A stretch of DNA of 36,503 bases from Candidatus Sulfotelmatobacter sp. (GCA_025462865.1 JAOAPI010000058.1:114090-150592), one strand, 5' to 3'; positions 1-9,112 are shown, counted from the first letter of the stretch. Notes: generated by a model from the letters alone, not told the origin. Numbers and translations are program-made.

Positions 1-60
1 GGACAGATTGTCTGAAGATCCCCTAACCCACGCAATCGGCAATTCTAGGGGGACAGCGCA

Positions 61-1521
61 CTACTTAAGACTCTCCACGTAAGCGATCAACGCGTTCAGA
101 TCATCGGGGGGTAGATCGATTGGTGGCATGCCCCCAGCGTTCATTTTAGCCGTGGGATGTTTGAAAAGATCAGCCAGCTGATCCGGAGAGAATTTTTTCC
201 TTACGCCAATCAGTGGGGGCGCCGCGGCCGTACCCACTCCGCCATCGCCATGGCAGGCATTGCAAGACTGGCCTTCGAAAATGGTTTTGCCTTTCGCGGC
301 CAGAGGGTCGGCCAGGGTTACATTCGCTGCTGCCAGAGACGCGGACGAAAGCTCGGGTTCAAACGACTTGCGAGCGTATTCGTTTTCTTCGGCATTCTGC
401 TTCATCAGTTGCAGTGCCACTCCAGGGTCGTGCCGGTCGAGATATTGACTCCGAAGTCCGAGACCGACAAGGGAGAACACCACGAACGCGTAGGCCCCCA
501 TCGCCGCAGGCCGTTTCCACGGACGCCGCTCTGTACTCCGATCCAAAAAAGGAAGAGCAACGATAGCTAGCGCGATGAGGGTGGGAATTATCAGCACACC
601 AATGATTGCCGCCGAACCGTGCCAATATTTGAGCCATTGAAATATGGGCAGGTAATACCACTCCGGTCGCGGTACGTATTGCGTATCCGCGGGGTTCGCG
701 GGCGGCCCGAGTTGCATCGGAACGAAAAAGCAGAGCAAGCCGAGACCCGCAATCAGCAATGCCGTGAGCGAGAGATCCATCAGCACCTGACGTGGGTAGA
801 ACAGCGCCGCAGCCTGTTTCGGATGATAAGGATCTTCGTCAACCGGGCCTGCCGCCCCAGCCTTCCGGAATAGAAAAATGTGTGAACCTACCAGCGCGAA
901 GACGAACGCGGGAATTAGAAAAACATGGGCTACAAAAAATCTTGAGATGGTTAGAGTGCCCATCTCGGTGCCACCGCGCATCAGCCTCTTAATAGATTCG
1001 CCGATCCACGGAACTTCACTAACAGCGTTAGTTCCTACGGCAGTAGCAAAATAGGCGCGCTGGTCCCAGGGAAGCAGATAACCAGTGAACGCCATAGCGA
1101 GGACCAAACCGAAGAGCACGCATCCGGAGAGCCAGAGAAGCTCACGTCTCCCTTTGTACGAGCCATAAATATAGGTTTGCGAGAGATGAAGGAACAAAAC
1201 GACGACCATCGCGCCGGCGCCGTAAGCGTGCAGGCTGCGGAGAAAAGATCCAGCCGTCACCGCTTTAGTGATGTAAGCAACTGTCGTGTGGGCGTGATCG
1301 GCGGAAGGGACATAGTACAGCGCTAGAAACACTCCGGTAATCACTTGCGATATGAAAATAAAGAGCAGTCCGGAGCCAAATACGTATGCAAACCGAGCGC
1401 CGCCTGGAATCGGTTCATCAAGCGCGCCCCGCAACAAATTATCCACACCGGTGCGGCGATTGAGCCATCCCCACACTCCTGATTCGCGCGGCCGACTTTC
1501 GCTGGTGTGGGCACTGCTCAT
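61..1521 (-). CDS. Cytochrome b (b6/bc type) with C-terminal cytochrome c domain
   Basis: Membrane subunit of a bc/b6f-type quinol:cytochrome c oxidoreductase, fused to a c-type cytochrome. The N-terminal half (about residues 40-220) has the haem-b helices with His pairs H98/H112 and H199/H214. The second pair has 14 residues between the histidines, the b6-like spacing. The Qo-site motif PEWYY lies at 286-290 and further membrane helices run to about 355. A soluble tail holds one haem-c site, C420-N-A-C-H424, with M465 a likely axial ligand. At 486 aa it is longer than cytochrome b6 because it joins the b6-like half, the subunit IV-like half and cytochrome c in one chain. Its stop side faces the window edge; its start abuts the Rieske gene stop at 1521, so the two are probably co-transcribed, Rieske first. 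The family is certain; the electron acceptor is not known. Confidence 0.93.
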   Translation of the reverse strand: MSSAHTSESRPRESGVWGWLNRRTGVDNLLRGALDEPIPGGARFAYVFGSGLLFIFISQVITGVFLALYYVPSADHAHTTVAYITKAVTAGSFLRSLHAYGAGAMVVVLFLHLSQTYIYGSYKGRRELLWLSGCVLFGLVLAMAFTGYLLPWDQRAYFATAVGTNAVSEVPWIGESIKRLMRGGTEMGTLTISRFFVAHVFLIPAFVFALVGSHIFLFRKAGAAGPVDEDPYHPKQAAALFYPRQVLMDLSLTALLIAGLGLLCFFVPMQLGPPANPADTQYVPRPEWYYLPIFQWLKYWHGSAAIIGVLIIPTLIALAIVALPFLDRSTERRPWKRPAAMGAYAFVVFSLVGLGLRSQYLDRHDPGVALQLMKQNAEENEYARKSFEPELSSASLAAANVTLADPLAAKGKTIFEGQSCNACHGDGGVGTAAAPPLIGVRKKFSPDQLADLFKHPTAKMNAGGMPPIDLPPDDLNALIAYVESLK

Positions 1522-2075
1522 CAGCCGATCACTTCCTTGTCAGAGACGAGTTGCCGGAAATACTGGAATTGCACCAGCAGTTGGCCGTTCTCAACCGAGG
1601 TTTCCAGAGTGTCGATCCCGCGTAGTGAGGGCCCGCTGACGCGGCTTCCGTCCGGGGCGAACGTGCCCCCGTGGCAGGGGCAGACGAACTGCTTCTTTTC
1701 CTTGTTCCAGGGAACCGTGCAACCCAGATGAGGACAGATGGAAGTGAGGACCCGAAGCTGGCCTTGATTATCTTTAGTTACGTAGACTGCCTTTTCCGAT
1801 ATGGCTTTCCGCCAACCGTCCACCTGTTCGATCTGAATGGTGCGCATCACCGGCTCAATCGAGGACGTAAATTCACTGAGGTCCCCGACCGGTGAACCCT
1901 TCAGTTGGGTGGTCCGGCGAATCAGCGGAAATAAGGCAAAACGAATCAGCGGCACCGACAGCAGCGCGGCAATAAATACCGAGCCAACTCCCAGCAGTGC
2001 CGCCAGAAAGGAACGCCTACTCTCGGATGGCGAAGACCTCGCATCCGCGTTTTGTAAATCAGTTTTGCCTGTCAC
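1521..2075 (-). CDS. Rieske [2Fe-2S] protein of the bc complex
   Basis: Rieske iron-sulfur subunit that takes an electron from quinol at the Qo site of the neighbouring cytochrome b and passes it to cytochrome c. Both cluster boxes are intact: C114-P-H116-L-G-C119 and C132-P-C134-H135, where C114, H116, C132 and H135 would bind the cluster and C119/C134 form the disulfide. The N-terminus has a twin-arginine-like motif SRRSFLAAL (residues 19-27) before a hydrophobic anchor (about 26-50), consistent with Tat export and a retained membrane anchor. At 184 aa it is normal in size. It overlaps the upstream cytochrome c gene by 4 nt (2072-2075) and meets the cytochrome b start at 1521, so the three genes form a coupled operon. 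Confidence 0.94.
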   Translation of the reverse strand: MTGKTDLQNADARSSPSESRRSFLAALLGVGSVFIAALLSVPLIRFALFPLIRRTTQLKGSPVGDLSEFTSSIEPVMRTIQIEQVDGWRKAISEKAVYVTKDNQGQLRVLTSICPHLGCTVPWNKEKKQFVCPCHGGTFAPDGSRVSGPSLRGIDTLETSVENGQLLVQFQYFRQLVSDKEVIG

Positions 2076-2404
2076 TTTTTAGCCGCGAGAGTTCGTATGT
2101 ACGCTACTAGTTCCGTTATGTCGTCGGACTTGATCTTCGCGCCAAACGCCGGCATTTTTCCGCGGCCCTTGGTGATCACTTCAAGCAGAACGGCATCACT
2201 TTGCTTCTGGGTCTCGGCAGATCGAAGATCCTCCGCGTGCAATGCCTTGCCCAGTCCGGTATTGCCGCTGCCATCAGGGCCGTGACATGATGCGCAGTTC
2301 GTTTTGAATAGTTTTGCGGCATCAGCCGGAGTTTGCCCTATAGCAGCTACAACGAGGCTGCACCACATGCTTGTCGCGACAATGCACCGAAGAAGCCTTG
2401 ACAC
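2072..2404 (-). CDS. Small exported cytochrome c (class I)
   Basis: Monohaem cytochrome c, first gene of the bc-complex operon and a likely electron carrier or extra subunit of it. The best start is the GTG at 2404, because a perfect Shine-Dalgarno AAGGAGG (2410-2416) sits 5 nt upstream; a longer reading from 2434 lacks such a site. The resulting 110-aa protein begins MSRLLRC, has a hydrophobic signal peptide ending near AAIGQTPA, and carries one CASCH haem motif followed by a GPDGSGNTG loop, typical of short cytochromes c. A distal methionine (GKMPAFG) is the probable sixth ligand. Transcription runs leftwards into the Rieske gene with a 4-nt overlap. The upstream 158 nt is shared with the divergent gene at 2563. 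Confidence 0.88.
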   Translation of the reverse strand: MSRLLRCIVATSMWCSLVVAAIGQTPADAAKLFKTNCASCHGPDGSGNTGLGKALHAEDLRSAETQKQSDAVLLEVITKGRGKMPAFGAKIKSDDITELVAYIRTLAAKK

Positions 2405-2562
2405 GCTGCCCTCCTTAGGTTTGCTGATGACCATGATGTTTTCGGACGCCGCAAATTCGCCTAGAAGTCTACAGGATTGTATGACAAATGCGCCGTAGAG
2501 ACATGGAATAGAATTTGATTATCAGGCCTTAGTTTCTCATCGTGCCCCTAAAGGAGATTCCC

Positions 2563-3381
2563 GTGCAACACCACCGAATCCAAGCAACCTCGATCCCGAG
2601 GAAGGCCAGCGCCGTCCGCCGGGCAGGTCCTCCGCCGCCGCAGTGGCCAAGTTATCAAGGAACCTCTCAGTTCGTGAGAACAAGCCCCAGCGGTCGCGTG
2701 ACCGTGTATGTCGACCCCAGCCTCGGCGGTCCCGGGCTGCAGAATGCGCAAGACCTCGTGAATGACTCCGACCGGGTTGCCAATGCTAACGACGCCCTCT
2801 TCGGCACGACTGGGGGAACCGTCAGCGTGATCATCTTCGCGCTCGGCGGCGCGACCGACGGCACGGGCGGCGCCGATCACGGAGGCTGCGACTACACCAC
2901 CGGCAACGCAATTGAGGTATGTGCTTCCTTTGGCAATTCAGCACGAGTATCGGCCTTATTTGAAGCCGAGCTAAGCGAGTGCTCAATGGGAGGAAATCTG
3001 TGCGGCGTTAGCACGGGAGAAGCTTTATCACGCTGGTGTGCGGCGCAAATCAGCAACAACGCTCTCTCCGATTTCACAACTGCGCCGACATGGGCGCAGG
3101 ATGGAATGGCCAACTACGTGGATACCACCGACCCGACCGATCAGAATGCTGACAGCACGGGATGCGGTATGGCCTTTTTGTCCTGGCTGATGAGCCAAGG
3201 CTACAGCCTACCCAAGATCGCGCAAGCACTGGTAGCTTTAGGCGCGACGGGAACGCTGGCTAAACTTTACGCGGACCTCACGTCGTTGCCGGCGATCAGT
3301 GCGTGGACTAACTTTCAAACCGCTGTTAAGACGCTGCCAAATGGTGTGACTAGTGATGATCCATTCGGAGGTGGCAAGTAG
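2563..3381 (+). CDS. Hypothetical protein, possibly a degenerate gluzincin-like peptidase fold
   Basis: I do not recognise this 272-aa protein with certainty. The GTG at 2563 is preferred over the GTG at 2542 because AAGGAG (2551-2556) lies 6 nt before it. The N-terminal 40 residues are basic and proline-rich, without a clear signal peptide. The middle holds six or more cysteines. The C-terminal half has the rhythm seen in gluzincin/basic-secretory-type peptidases: W-x-QDG-x-A-x-YVD, then G-C-G-x-x-FLSWL, a GYSLPKIAQAL helix and a KLYADLTS segment. Where such enzymes carry HExxH, this protein reads GEALSRW, so it is probably not a zinc peptidase. It stands alone on the plus strand between the bc operon and rseP. 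Confidence 0.7.
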   Translation: MQHHRIQATSIPRKASAVRRAGPPPPQWPSYQGTSQFVRTSPSGRVTVYVDPSLGGPGLQNAQDLVNDSDRVANANDALFGTTGGTVSVIIFALGGATDGTGGADHGGCDYTTGNAIEVCASFGNSARVSALFEAELSECSMGGNLCGVSTGEALSRWCAAQISNNALSDFTTAPTWAQDGMANYVDTTDPTDQNADSTGCGMAFLSWLMSQGYSLPKIAQALVALGATGTLAKLYADLTSLPAISAWTNFQTAVKTLPNGVTSDDPFGGGK

Positions 3382-3401
3382 CCTTCGTATTCGAAGCCTT
3401 C

Positions 3402-4748
3402 TTACGGCAGCCGATCCATGAGCCCCGGCAGAGTCTTCATCAGATCGTTGTAAATAACCATTACGGCGAACAGCACCAGGAAAACAAACGCAGCCTGATA
3501 GACGCGTTCTTTAATGCGCAGACTCACATCGCGCCGCATGAGCCCTTCGATCAGGAGGAAGAGAATCACTCCGCCATCCAGAATAGGAATCGGCAGCAAG
3601 TTGAAGATGCCGAGGTTCAAGCTGATCCCTGCCGTCAATTCCATCAGAGGGGTCCAACCCTTTTGCTGCGCCGCATAGCCCGCGTCCTGAGCGATACCGA
3701 TGGGTCCGGAAACGGCGCGCAGCGAGACTTTCCGCTGGACGATCTTCTTGGCTAATTCAAGGATCAAGAGCGAATATTTCTTGTTTTGCTGGAGCGACAG
3801 GCTCAACGCCTGAGTAAATGGGAGCGTAGTGACCTTCGTCTCGTTCTTGTTCAAAAATCCCAGCCGGTAACGCTGTTCTTTCGGATCTTCCGTCTTCGAA
3901 AGCACAGGCTTCAGATTAAACGTTAAAGTTTGCGTTCCGCGAATCACTGTGAGATCAACGGGTTTATCTTTGGATTGCTGAAGGCGCTCAATCATGTTCT
4001 CGATTGAAGCCAGGGTTTGGCCGTCCATCGCTACAATTCGGTCGTCTTCCTTGATGCCGGCCTTGGCGGCGGGCGTGTCGGCTTCAACCCGTCCGACCAC
4101 AACAGGTTCTTCGGGATACCACCCCGCGGAGCCCACTTCTGACGTAGTTACAGGTTGGGGCACAATCGTCTTCTGAAAAGTCTGGTTTCCACGTTGAATC
4201 GTGATGGTCAAGGGCTGGTTGGCACTTAGCCACACGCGAGGCTGCAACTGTTCCCAGGTTGGATTTTCAATGCCGTCGACTTTGACGATCCGGTCGCCGG
4301 GCTGCAAGCCGGCGCGAGCCGCCGCGGAGTCGTGCTTTACTCCTTCGATTACCGCGGGCTTATCCAGAAAAACCGGATATTCATAGTGCACCATGTAAAC
4401 CGTGGTCAGCAAGAAGATGGCCAGCAAAATGTTCATCGTCGGCCCGGCAATCGCGATCAGAAAACGGTGAAAGCGCGAGTGCGACATGAACTCGGCCGGA
4501 TCGCCGGTGCGTTCGTCCATGGGATTCTCGCCGCTCATTTTCACGTAGCCGCCGAGAGGCAAAATGTTGATGCGATAGTCGGTCTCGCCCCTGCGGAAGC
4601 CGATCAGCCGCTTGCCGAATCCGATGGCGAACTGCTCGACACGCACACCCAGTAGCTTGGCCACGGCGAAATGGCCGAACTCGTGGATCAGGATCATGAA
4701 GCCCAAAACCACAGCGACGGCGACGACGGAAATTATGAAATCAGACAT
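3402..4748 (-). CDS. rseP: RseP-type site-2 zinc metalloprotease with two PDZ domains
   Basis: Intramembrane metalloprotease that cleaves membrane-spanning regulatory proteins (anti-sigma factors) and remnant signal peptides in the inner membrane. H22-E-F-G-H26 in the first membrane helix supplies two zinc ligands, and the C-terminal segment NLLPIPILDGG supplies the third (Asp) in a late helix. Two PDZ domains lie between, at about residues 105-190 and 200-285. Length (448 aa) matches the family. It is the last gene of the leftward uppS-cdsA-dxr-rseP cluster, 40 nt after dxr, a gene order widely conserved in bacteria. Its specific target in this organism cannot be read from the sequence. Confidence 0.95.
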   Translation of the reverse strand: MSDFIISVVAVAVVLGFMILIHEFGHFAVAKLLGVRVEQFAIGFGKRLIGFRRGETDYRINILPLGGYVKMSGENPMDERTGDPAEFMSHSRFHRFLIAIAGPTMNILLAIFLLTTVYMVHYEYPVFLDKPAVIEGVKHDSAAARAGLQPGDRIVKVDGIENPTWEQLQPRVWLSANQPLTITIQRGNQTFQKTIVPQPVTTSEVGSAGWYPEEPVVVGRVEADTPAAKAGIKEDDRIVAMDGQTLASIENMIERLQQSKDKPVDLTVIRGTQTLTFNLKPVLSKTEDPKEQRYRLGFLNKNETKVTTLPFTQALSLSLQQNKKYSLLILELAKKIVQRKVSLRAVSGPIGIAQDAGYAAQQKGWTPLMELTAGISLNLGIFNLLPIPILDGGVILFLLIEGLMRRDVSLRIKERVYQAAFVFLVLFAVMVIYNDLMKTLPGLMDRLP

Positions 4749-4788
4749 AAAAGAAATACCTAAAAGCTCCCCCTATTAGATTCACGAA

Positions 4789-5985
4789 CTAGACCACCGA
4801 TGTCGCCCGCGGCGCGCTTTTCTTCTGCAGTTCGAAGACTCGTTCCTGAGCATATCGGCGAGCTTCAGCGTCGGCTTCAAGAACCTCCGCAATCGAACCC
4901 ATCGTTCCAGACTTAGATGCTGAAACAGCGCTTTCGATTATCCTCGGGATATCGTCGAATCCGATCCCGTCATCCAGGAACGCCGCGACCGCCACCTCAT
5001 CGGCGGCGTTTAGCGCCACGGTCTTAGCCCCGCCTGCCTCCGCCGCTTCATAGGCTAAACGGAGACAAGGGAATTTATTCATGTCTGGGGGGCAGAAGTC
5101 CAGATGACGCAAGTTACCCACCGGAAAACGCATATCTGACTGAATTCGCTCGGGATATGTTAGAGCATACAGAATCGGCAGCCGCATATCGGTCACCGAA
5201 AACTGAGCAAGTATGCTGCCATCGATAAATTCGACCATGGAGTGAATCGTCGACTGAGGATGCACCAAGACTTCCACCTTAGCCGGCGGCAGATGAAATA
5301 GTCTGCACGCTTCAATTACTTCGAAGCCCTTGTTCATTAAGGTCGCCGAATCGATGGTGATGCGCTTGCCCATCTTCCACGTCGGATGATTGAGTGCCTG
5401 CTCGACCGTGATGGAGCTGAACTCCGACCGGGGCGTGCTCAGAAAAGGCCCGCCGGACGCCGTTAGCCAGATCCGTTCCACTTCCTCCATGCGCCCGCCC
5501 CGCAGGCATTGGTGCACTGCGTTGTGTTCGCTGTCAATCGGTAGCAGAGGTTTGCCCTGACGGCGAGCTTCTGCGGTAATCAACTCCCCCGCGGCGACCA
5601 GACATTCCTTATTGGCAACGCCTACTGTTTTTCCCGCCTTCACTGCTTCGTAGGTGGCCTCGAGTCCCGCAACGCCCACGATGGCGCTTACCACAAAGTC
5701 TGCCTCTGCATGGGTCGCAACTTTTACCGTACCAGCCGTGCCATAAACTACTTCGATATCGCTGAGCCCAGTTTGCTTGAGACGTGCGCGCAGAGCGCCC
5801 GCGTCGCGCTCGAAGTGCAAAGAGACCAAGCGGGGCTTCCACCGGAGCGCCTGTTCGAAGGCCGCTTCCAGATTCGAGCCCGCCGCCAGCGCCACAATCT
5901 GAAAACGTTCTGAATAGGACTCGGCCACGCTAAGCGTGCTACGCCCGATTGAGCCGGTTGATCCGAGAATGGCAATCCGTTTCAT
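4789..5985 (-). CDS. dxr: 1-deoxy-D-xylulose 5-phosphate reductoisomerase
   Basis: Cytosolic NADPH- and metal-dependent enzyme that turns 1-deoxy-D-xylulose 5-phosphate into 2-C-methyl-D-erythritol 4-phosphate, the committed step of the MEP isoprenoid pathway. The N-terminus has the nucleotide-binding loop GSTGSIG (residues 8-14). Later come GVANKECLVAAGELI, the metal-binding stretch PIDSEHNAV, the flexible-loop region TASGGPF and MGKRITIDSATLMNKG, all diagnostic of the family. The 398-aa length is standard and the reading frame is intact. It lies between cdsA (34 nt upstream) and rseP (40 nt downstream) in one leftward operon, so isoprenoid precursor supply is co-expressed with its use in undecaprenyl phosphate synthesis. 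Confidence 0.97.
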   Translation of the reverse strand: MKRIAILGSTGSIGRSTLSVAESYSERFQIVALAAGSNLEAAFEQALRWKPRLVSLHFERDAGALRARLKQTGLSDIEVVYGTAGTVKVATHAEADFVVSAIVGVAGLEATYEAVKAGKTVGVANKECLVAAGELITAEARRQGKPLLPIDSEHNAVHQCLRGGRMEEVERIWLTASGGPFLSTPRSEFSSITVEQALNHPTWKMGKRITIDSATLMNKGFEVIEACRLFHLPPAKVEVLVHPQSTIHSMVEFIDGSILAQFSVTDMRLPILYALTYPERIQSDMRFPVGNLRHLDFCPPDMNKFPCLRLAYEAAEAGGAKTVALNAADEVAVAAFLDDGIGFDDIPRIIESAVSASKSGTMGSIAEVLEADAEARRYAQERVFELQKKSAPRATSVV

Positions 5986-6019
5986 GCTGAAAACTTCGCA
6001 CCCACTCTCATTTTACGCG

Positions 6020-6928
6020 TTACCAGGGACGCGCGGGTGCGAAGAGTGCCGCTGCGTATAACCACAGTACCGGAGTAGCGAAAAGCAGTGCGTCGATGCG
6101 ATCAAGCATGCCGCCGTGGCCGGGAAGAATCGTGCCTGAGTCCTTTACTCCGGCGCCGCGCTTGATCAAAGATTCCACCAGATCTCCGAGTTGCGCAGCA
6201 ATGTTGACCGCGATGGTTAGCAGGACGATTGGCCACCAGCCTGGCTTCTCCAAACCGAATAGGCCGTCGCGACGCTCGATCATCCCCACGCGCAGCAGGA
6301 ACGAACTGATCTGAAGGGAATAACTGAAGAGCAGGCAGCCAACTACTAAACTCGCCGCCACTGAGGCTGCGGCTCCTTCCCATGTTTTTTTGGGGCTGAT
6401 GTGCGGCGCCATCAGATTCTTTCCTAGCGATCGGCCCACAAAGTACGCAAAAATATCCCCGGCCCAAACCACAAGTAGGAGGTAGAGTAGCCAGAAAGCT
6501 CCAGCGACCTGCTGGCGGAGTTGCACCAGCATTGCCATGGGCAGCGCAATATAGGCGAAGGCAAATACCGAGGCCGCCGCCGCCGGATACGCGCCTGCCA
6601 TTTGCGTCCGCCGCATGGCGATCGTCAAGAAAATAAATGGCGCAATCGCGCAGACAAATCCCAACCCCACGACGAACTTCAGCGCGGAAAGTTGCGGGGT
6701 GTCGCCAACCGCATTCGCTGCCAGCAGCAGAAATAGCAATCCCACGAAAATGTATGTTGGCAGGCGCATCGGCTGAACCGCATAGGATTCAGTCAACTTC
6801 AAAAATTCCTGGATCGTGATTAGCGCAATTCCTGCCGTTACCACCGCCAACACGGCAACGGGCGCGCGCAGCACCAGCAACATCACAATCGGAATCAGGA
6901 CGACCGCGGTCGCAATGCGCTTGAACAA
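6020..6928 (-). CDS. cdsA: Phosphatidate cytidylyltransferase (CDP-diglyceride synthase)
   Basis: Integral membrane enzyme that makes CDP-diacylglycerol from phosphatidic acid and CTP, the branch point to all major phospholipids. The C-terminal signature is complete: SLIKRGAGVKDSG, then LPGHGGMLDRIDALLFA (about residues 252-284). Eight or so hydrophobic segments precede it. The frame begins with TTG at 6928, with only a weak purine stretch upstream; an ATG 11 nt earlier is out of frame. Length 302 aa is usual. It follows uppS after 93 nt and precedes dxr by 34 nt in the leftward cluster. Confidence 0.95.
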   Translation of the reverse strand: MFKRIATAVVLIPIVMLLVLRAPVAVLAVVTAGIALITIQEFLKLTESYAVQPMRLPTYIFVGLLFLLLAANAVGDTPQLSALKFVVGLGFVCAIAPFIFLTIAMRRTQMAGAYPAAAASVFAFAYIALPMAMLVQLRQQVAGAFWLLYLLLVVWAGDIFAYFVGRSLGKNLMAPHISPKKTWEGAAASVAASLVVGCLLFSYSLQISSFLLRVGMIERRDGLFGLEKPGWWPIVLLTIAVNIAAQLGDLVESLIKRGAGVKDSGTILPGHGGMLDRIDALLFATPVLWLYAAALFAPARPW

Positions 6929-7023
6929 GATGCGTCCATCTTACCTAACTCTGGTCATTCCGAACGGGGTTGAAGGCCCGGAGAGGAACCCGCTATTGCA
7001 CTATCCATCGAAGGAAGAGAGTT

Positions 7024-7830
7024 TTACTTGTGAGCCATTGCAGGTTCCACATCGCCATGGTTCAGGCCGCCGTAACGCCGTTCCCGCTTCTGGTATTCGG
7101 CAATGGCCTCCAGCAAATGCAGGCCGCGGAAATCGGGCCACAAGGTGGGAGTCACGTAAATTTCGGCGTAGGCCAACTGCCACAGCAAGAAATTACTGAG
7201 CCGCATCTCCCCCGAAGTTCGCACCACGAGATCCGGATCGGGCAGGTGCCGCGTGTAAAGGTGGTCGCCGACGGTGTCTTCGTCGATCTGCAAATGCTCC
7301 AGTCCGCCATTCTGTGAGGCGGCATTAACCATCGAGCGGAAGGCATCCACAAGTTCGCTGCGCGCGCTATAGTTTAGCGCGAGCGTCAGCACAGTTCCGG
7401 AATTGTGCGCCGTGCTCGCCCGCGCCCACTCCATTCGTTCCTGCACATCCACGGGCAGTTCGTGCTGCCGCCCGATGTACTCAAGCCGGATATTGTTTTT
7501 ATTGAGAGTAGGAACTTCGGCCTTCAGATAACGGCTCAACAATCGCATCAGGAAATCAACTTCGCTCTTGGGACGCTTCTTCCAGTTTTCTTCCGAGAAT
7601 GCGTAAAGCGTGATGGCGTAAACGCCGATGCGAGCCGCCGTCTCCACTGTCGAGCGTACGGCTGCAACGCCGGCGCGATGCCCAGCCACGCGCGGCATGT
7701 GGCGCCGTTTCGCCCAGCGTCCATTGCCGTCCATGATGATCGCGATGTGTTTTGGGAGCCGCCCGGGATCAAGATGCTTGTAGACTTCCGTTTCTTTCCG
7801 ATCCAGTCCGGCGGGAACTTTGTGTTGCAA
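7024..7830 (-). CDS. uppS: Undecaprenyl diphosphate synthase (cis-prenyltransferase)
   Basis: Makes undecaprenyl diphosphate, the lipid carrier for peptidoglycan and O-antigen, by adding isopentenyl diphosphate units in cis. The pyrophosphate-binding motif IIMDGNGRWAKRR (about residues 31-43) and the HRAG, YAFSEENWKR and DLVVRTSGEMRLSNF motifs are all present. The start is TTG at 7830, supported by AAGGGG 6 nt upstream (7837-7842). A C-terminal tail rich in charged residues (EYQKRERRYGGL) is typical. First gene of the uppS-cdsA-dxr-rseP cluster, so the cluster promoter should lie in 7831-8026. Confidence 0.95.
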   Translation of the reverse strand: MQHKVPAGLDRKETEVYKHLDPGRLPKHIAIIMDGNGRWAKRRHMPRVAGHRAGVAAVRSTVETAARIGVYAITLYAFSEENWKKRPKSEVDFLMRLLSRYLKAEVPTLNKNNIRLEYIGRQHELPVDVQERMEWARASTAHNSGTVLTLALNYSARSELVDAFRSMVNAASQNGGLEHLQIDEDTVGDHLYTRHLPDPDLVVRTSGEMRLSNFLLWQLAYAEIYVTPTLWPDFRGLHLLEAIAEYQKRERRYGGLNHGDVEPAMAHK

Positions 7831-8026
7831 AGTGATCCCCTTCGGTAAGAAGCTAACACAGCCGGGAACCAGGTTGCAATGAGGTCGGATGGAACCGCCG
7901 ATCAGCGTGCAAAACTCAGGATTCGATCAGGGCACGGCTACAGTGCCGCCCGAAACCAATCAACATTTTGGCTCTTGCCGCTGGGGACTCAAGCGATTCT
8001 CGGGTGGGGTGCCCGCGCCACACAAA

Positions 8027-9112
8027 CTAGGTGGCTTCTTCCGGCAGGATCTTCAACTCCAGCTTTTCCGTCAGCCGCAGCACGGTCAGGGCGCAGCTCA
8101 CGCCGACACGAACATCGGTCAGAACGCGGTGCAGATCGTCTACCCCAGCAACCGGCTTGCCTTCCAGCGCCACGATGACGTCACCGTCCCGCAGTCCTGC
8201 CCGCTTCGCTGGACTATTTTCTTCGACCGACAAAACCAACGCCCCCGATTCTTTCGCTAGATCATAAAACCGCACCACGCGGCGATGAACGGGAACAGTC
8301 TGCGCCGAAACCCCGATATAGCTCCGGCGGATGCGTCCATCGCGCAGCAAACGGCTGGCCACAAACTTCGCCGTATTGATGCCGATGGCGAAACAAATTC
8401 CCTGCGCGGGCAAAATGGTCGCAGTGTTCACTCCCACCACTCGCCCGGCGGAATCCACCAGTGGCCCTCCGGAGTTGCCCGGATTCAGCGCGGCGTCCGT
8501 CTGGATAACATCGTCAATCAGCCGTCCCGAGTAAGAACGGAGCGAACGCCCCAGGGCACTCACAACGCCTGCCGTCACGGTTGACTGAAATCCATACGGG
8601 CTACCGAGGGCTACCACCAGTTGTCCCACGCGAAGTTGCTGCGAATCCCCCAGGGCCGCCGCCGTGAGACCGGGTTCGTTGACCCGCACCACCGCAAGAT
8701 CGCTCGCCGGATCGTCTCCAATCGCGCTCGCTGGCATGCGTCGGCCATCTGCGAGAGTCACTTCGATGCTGCGGGCATCGTGCACCACGTGGCTGTTGGT
8801 AAGAATCAATCCGTCAGGGGTGAAGACGAATCCTGAGCCTCCGCCACGCCGTTCGCGAGGTTCGCCCGACCGCGTGCGCCCCGCCGCCTGATGCACTTCA
8901 ATGTTTACCACCGACGGGCTGACACGCTCTACCGTCCCGGTTACCGCCCGAGAGTAGGCGTCAAGCAGAGAATCGTCGAAGGCCGGCGCACTCGCAATTG
9001 CTGTCGCCTGCGGATGCGACTCTTCATTCCATCCACTCACGTCAGATTGATTCGAGGCGGCGGGATGGGTAGGCACAGCAGAAAAAAACCTTCCAACTTC
9101 TTCCGAGTTCAT
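8027..9112 (-). CDS. HtrA/DegP-like serine protease with one PDZ domain
   Basis: Trypsin-fold protease of the HtrA family, normally a protein quality-control enzyme. The catalytic triad is visible: His in LTNSHVV, Asp in PASDLAVV and Ser in NPGNSGGPLV. A single PDZ domain occupies roughly residues 265-350. The 361-aa protein starts at ATG 9112 without a clear Shine-Dalgarno site. Unlike most HtrA proteins it has neither a signal peptide nor a membrane helix: the first 60 residues are polar (MNSEEVGRFFSAVPTHPAAS), so it may act in the cytoplasm or use a start I cannot identify. It stands alone between uppS (196 nt away) and the XRE-type regulator. Confidence 0.9.
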   Translation of the reverse strand: MNSEEVGRFFSAVPTHPAASNQSDVSGWNEESHPQATAIASAPAFDDSLLDAYSRAVTGTVERVSPSVVNIEVHQAAGRTRSGEPRERRGGGSGFVFTPDGLILTNSHVVHDARSIEVTLADGRRMPASAIGDDPASDLAVVRVNEPGLTAAALGDSQQLRVGQLVVALGSPYGFQSTVTAGVVSALGRSLRSYSGRLIDDVIQTDAALNPGNSGGPLVDSAGRVVGVNTATILPAQGICFAIGINTAKFVASRLLRDGRIRRSYIGVSAQTVPVHRRVVRFYDLAKESGALVLSVEENSPAKRAGLRDGDVIVALEGKPVAGVDDLHRVLTDVRVGVSCALTVLRLTEKLELKILPEEAT

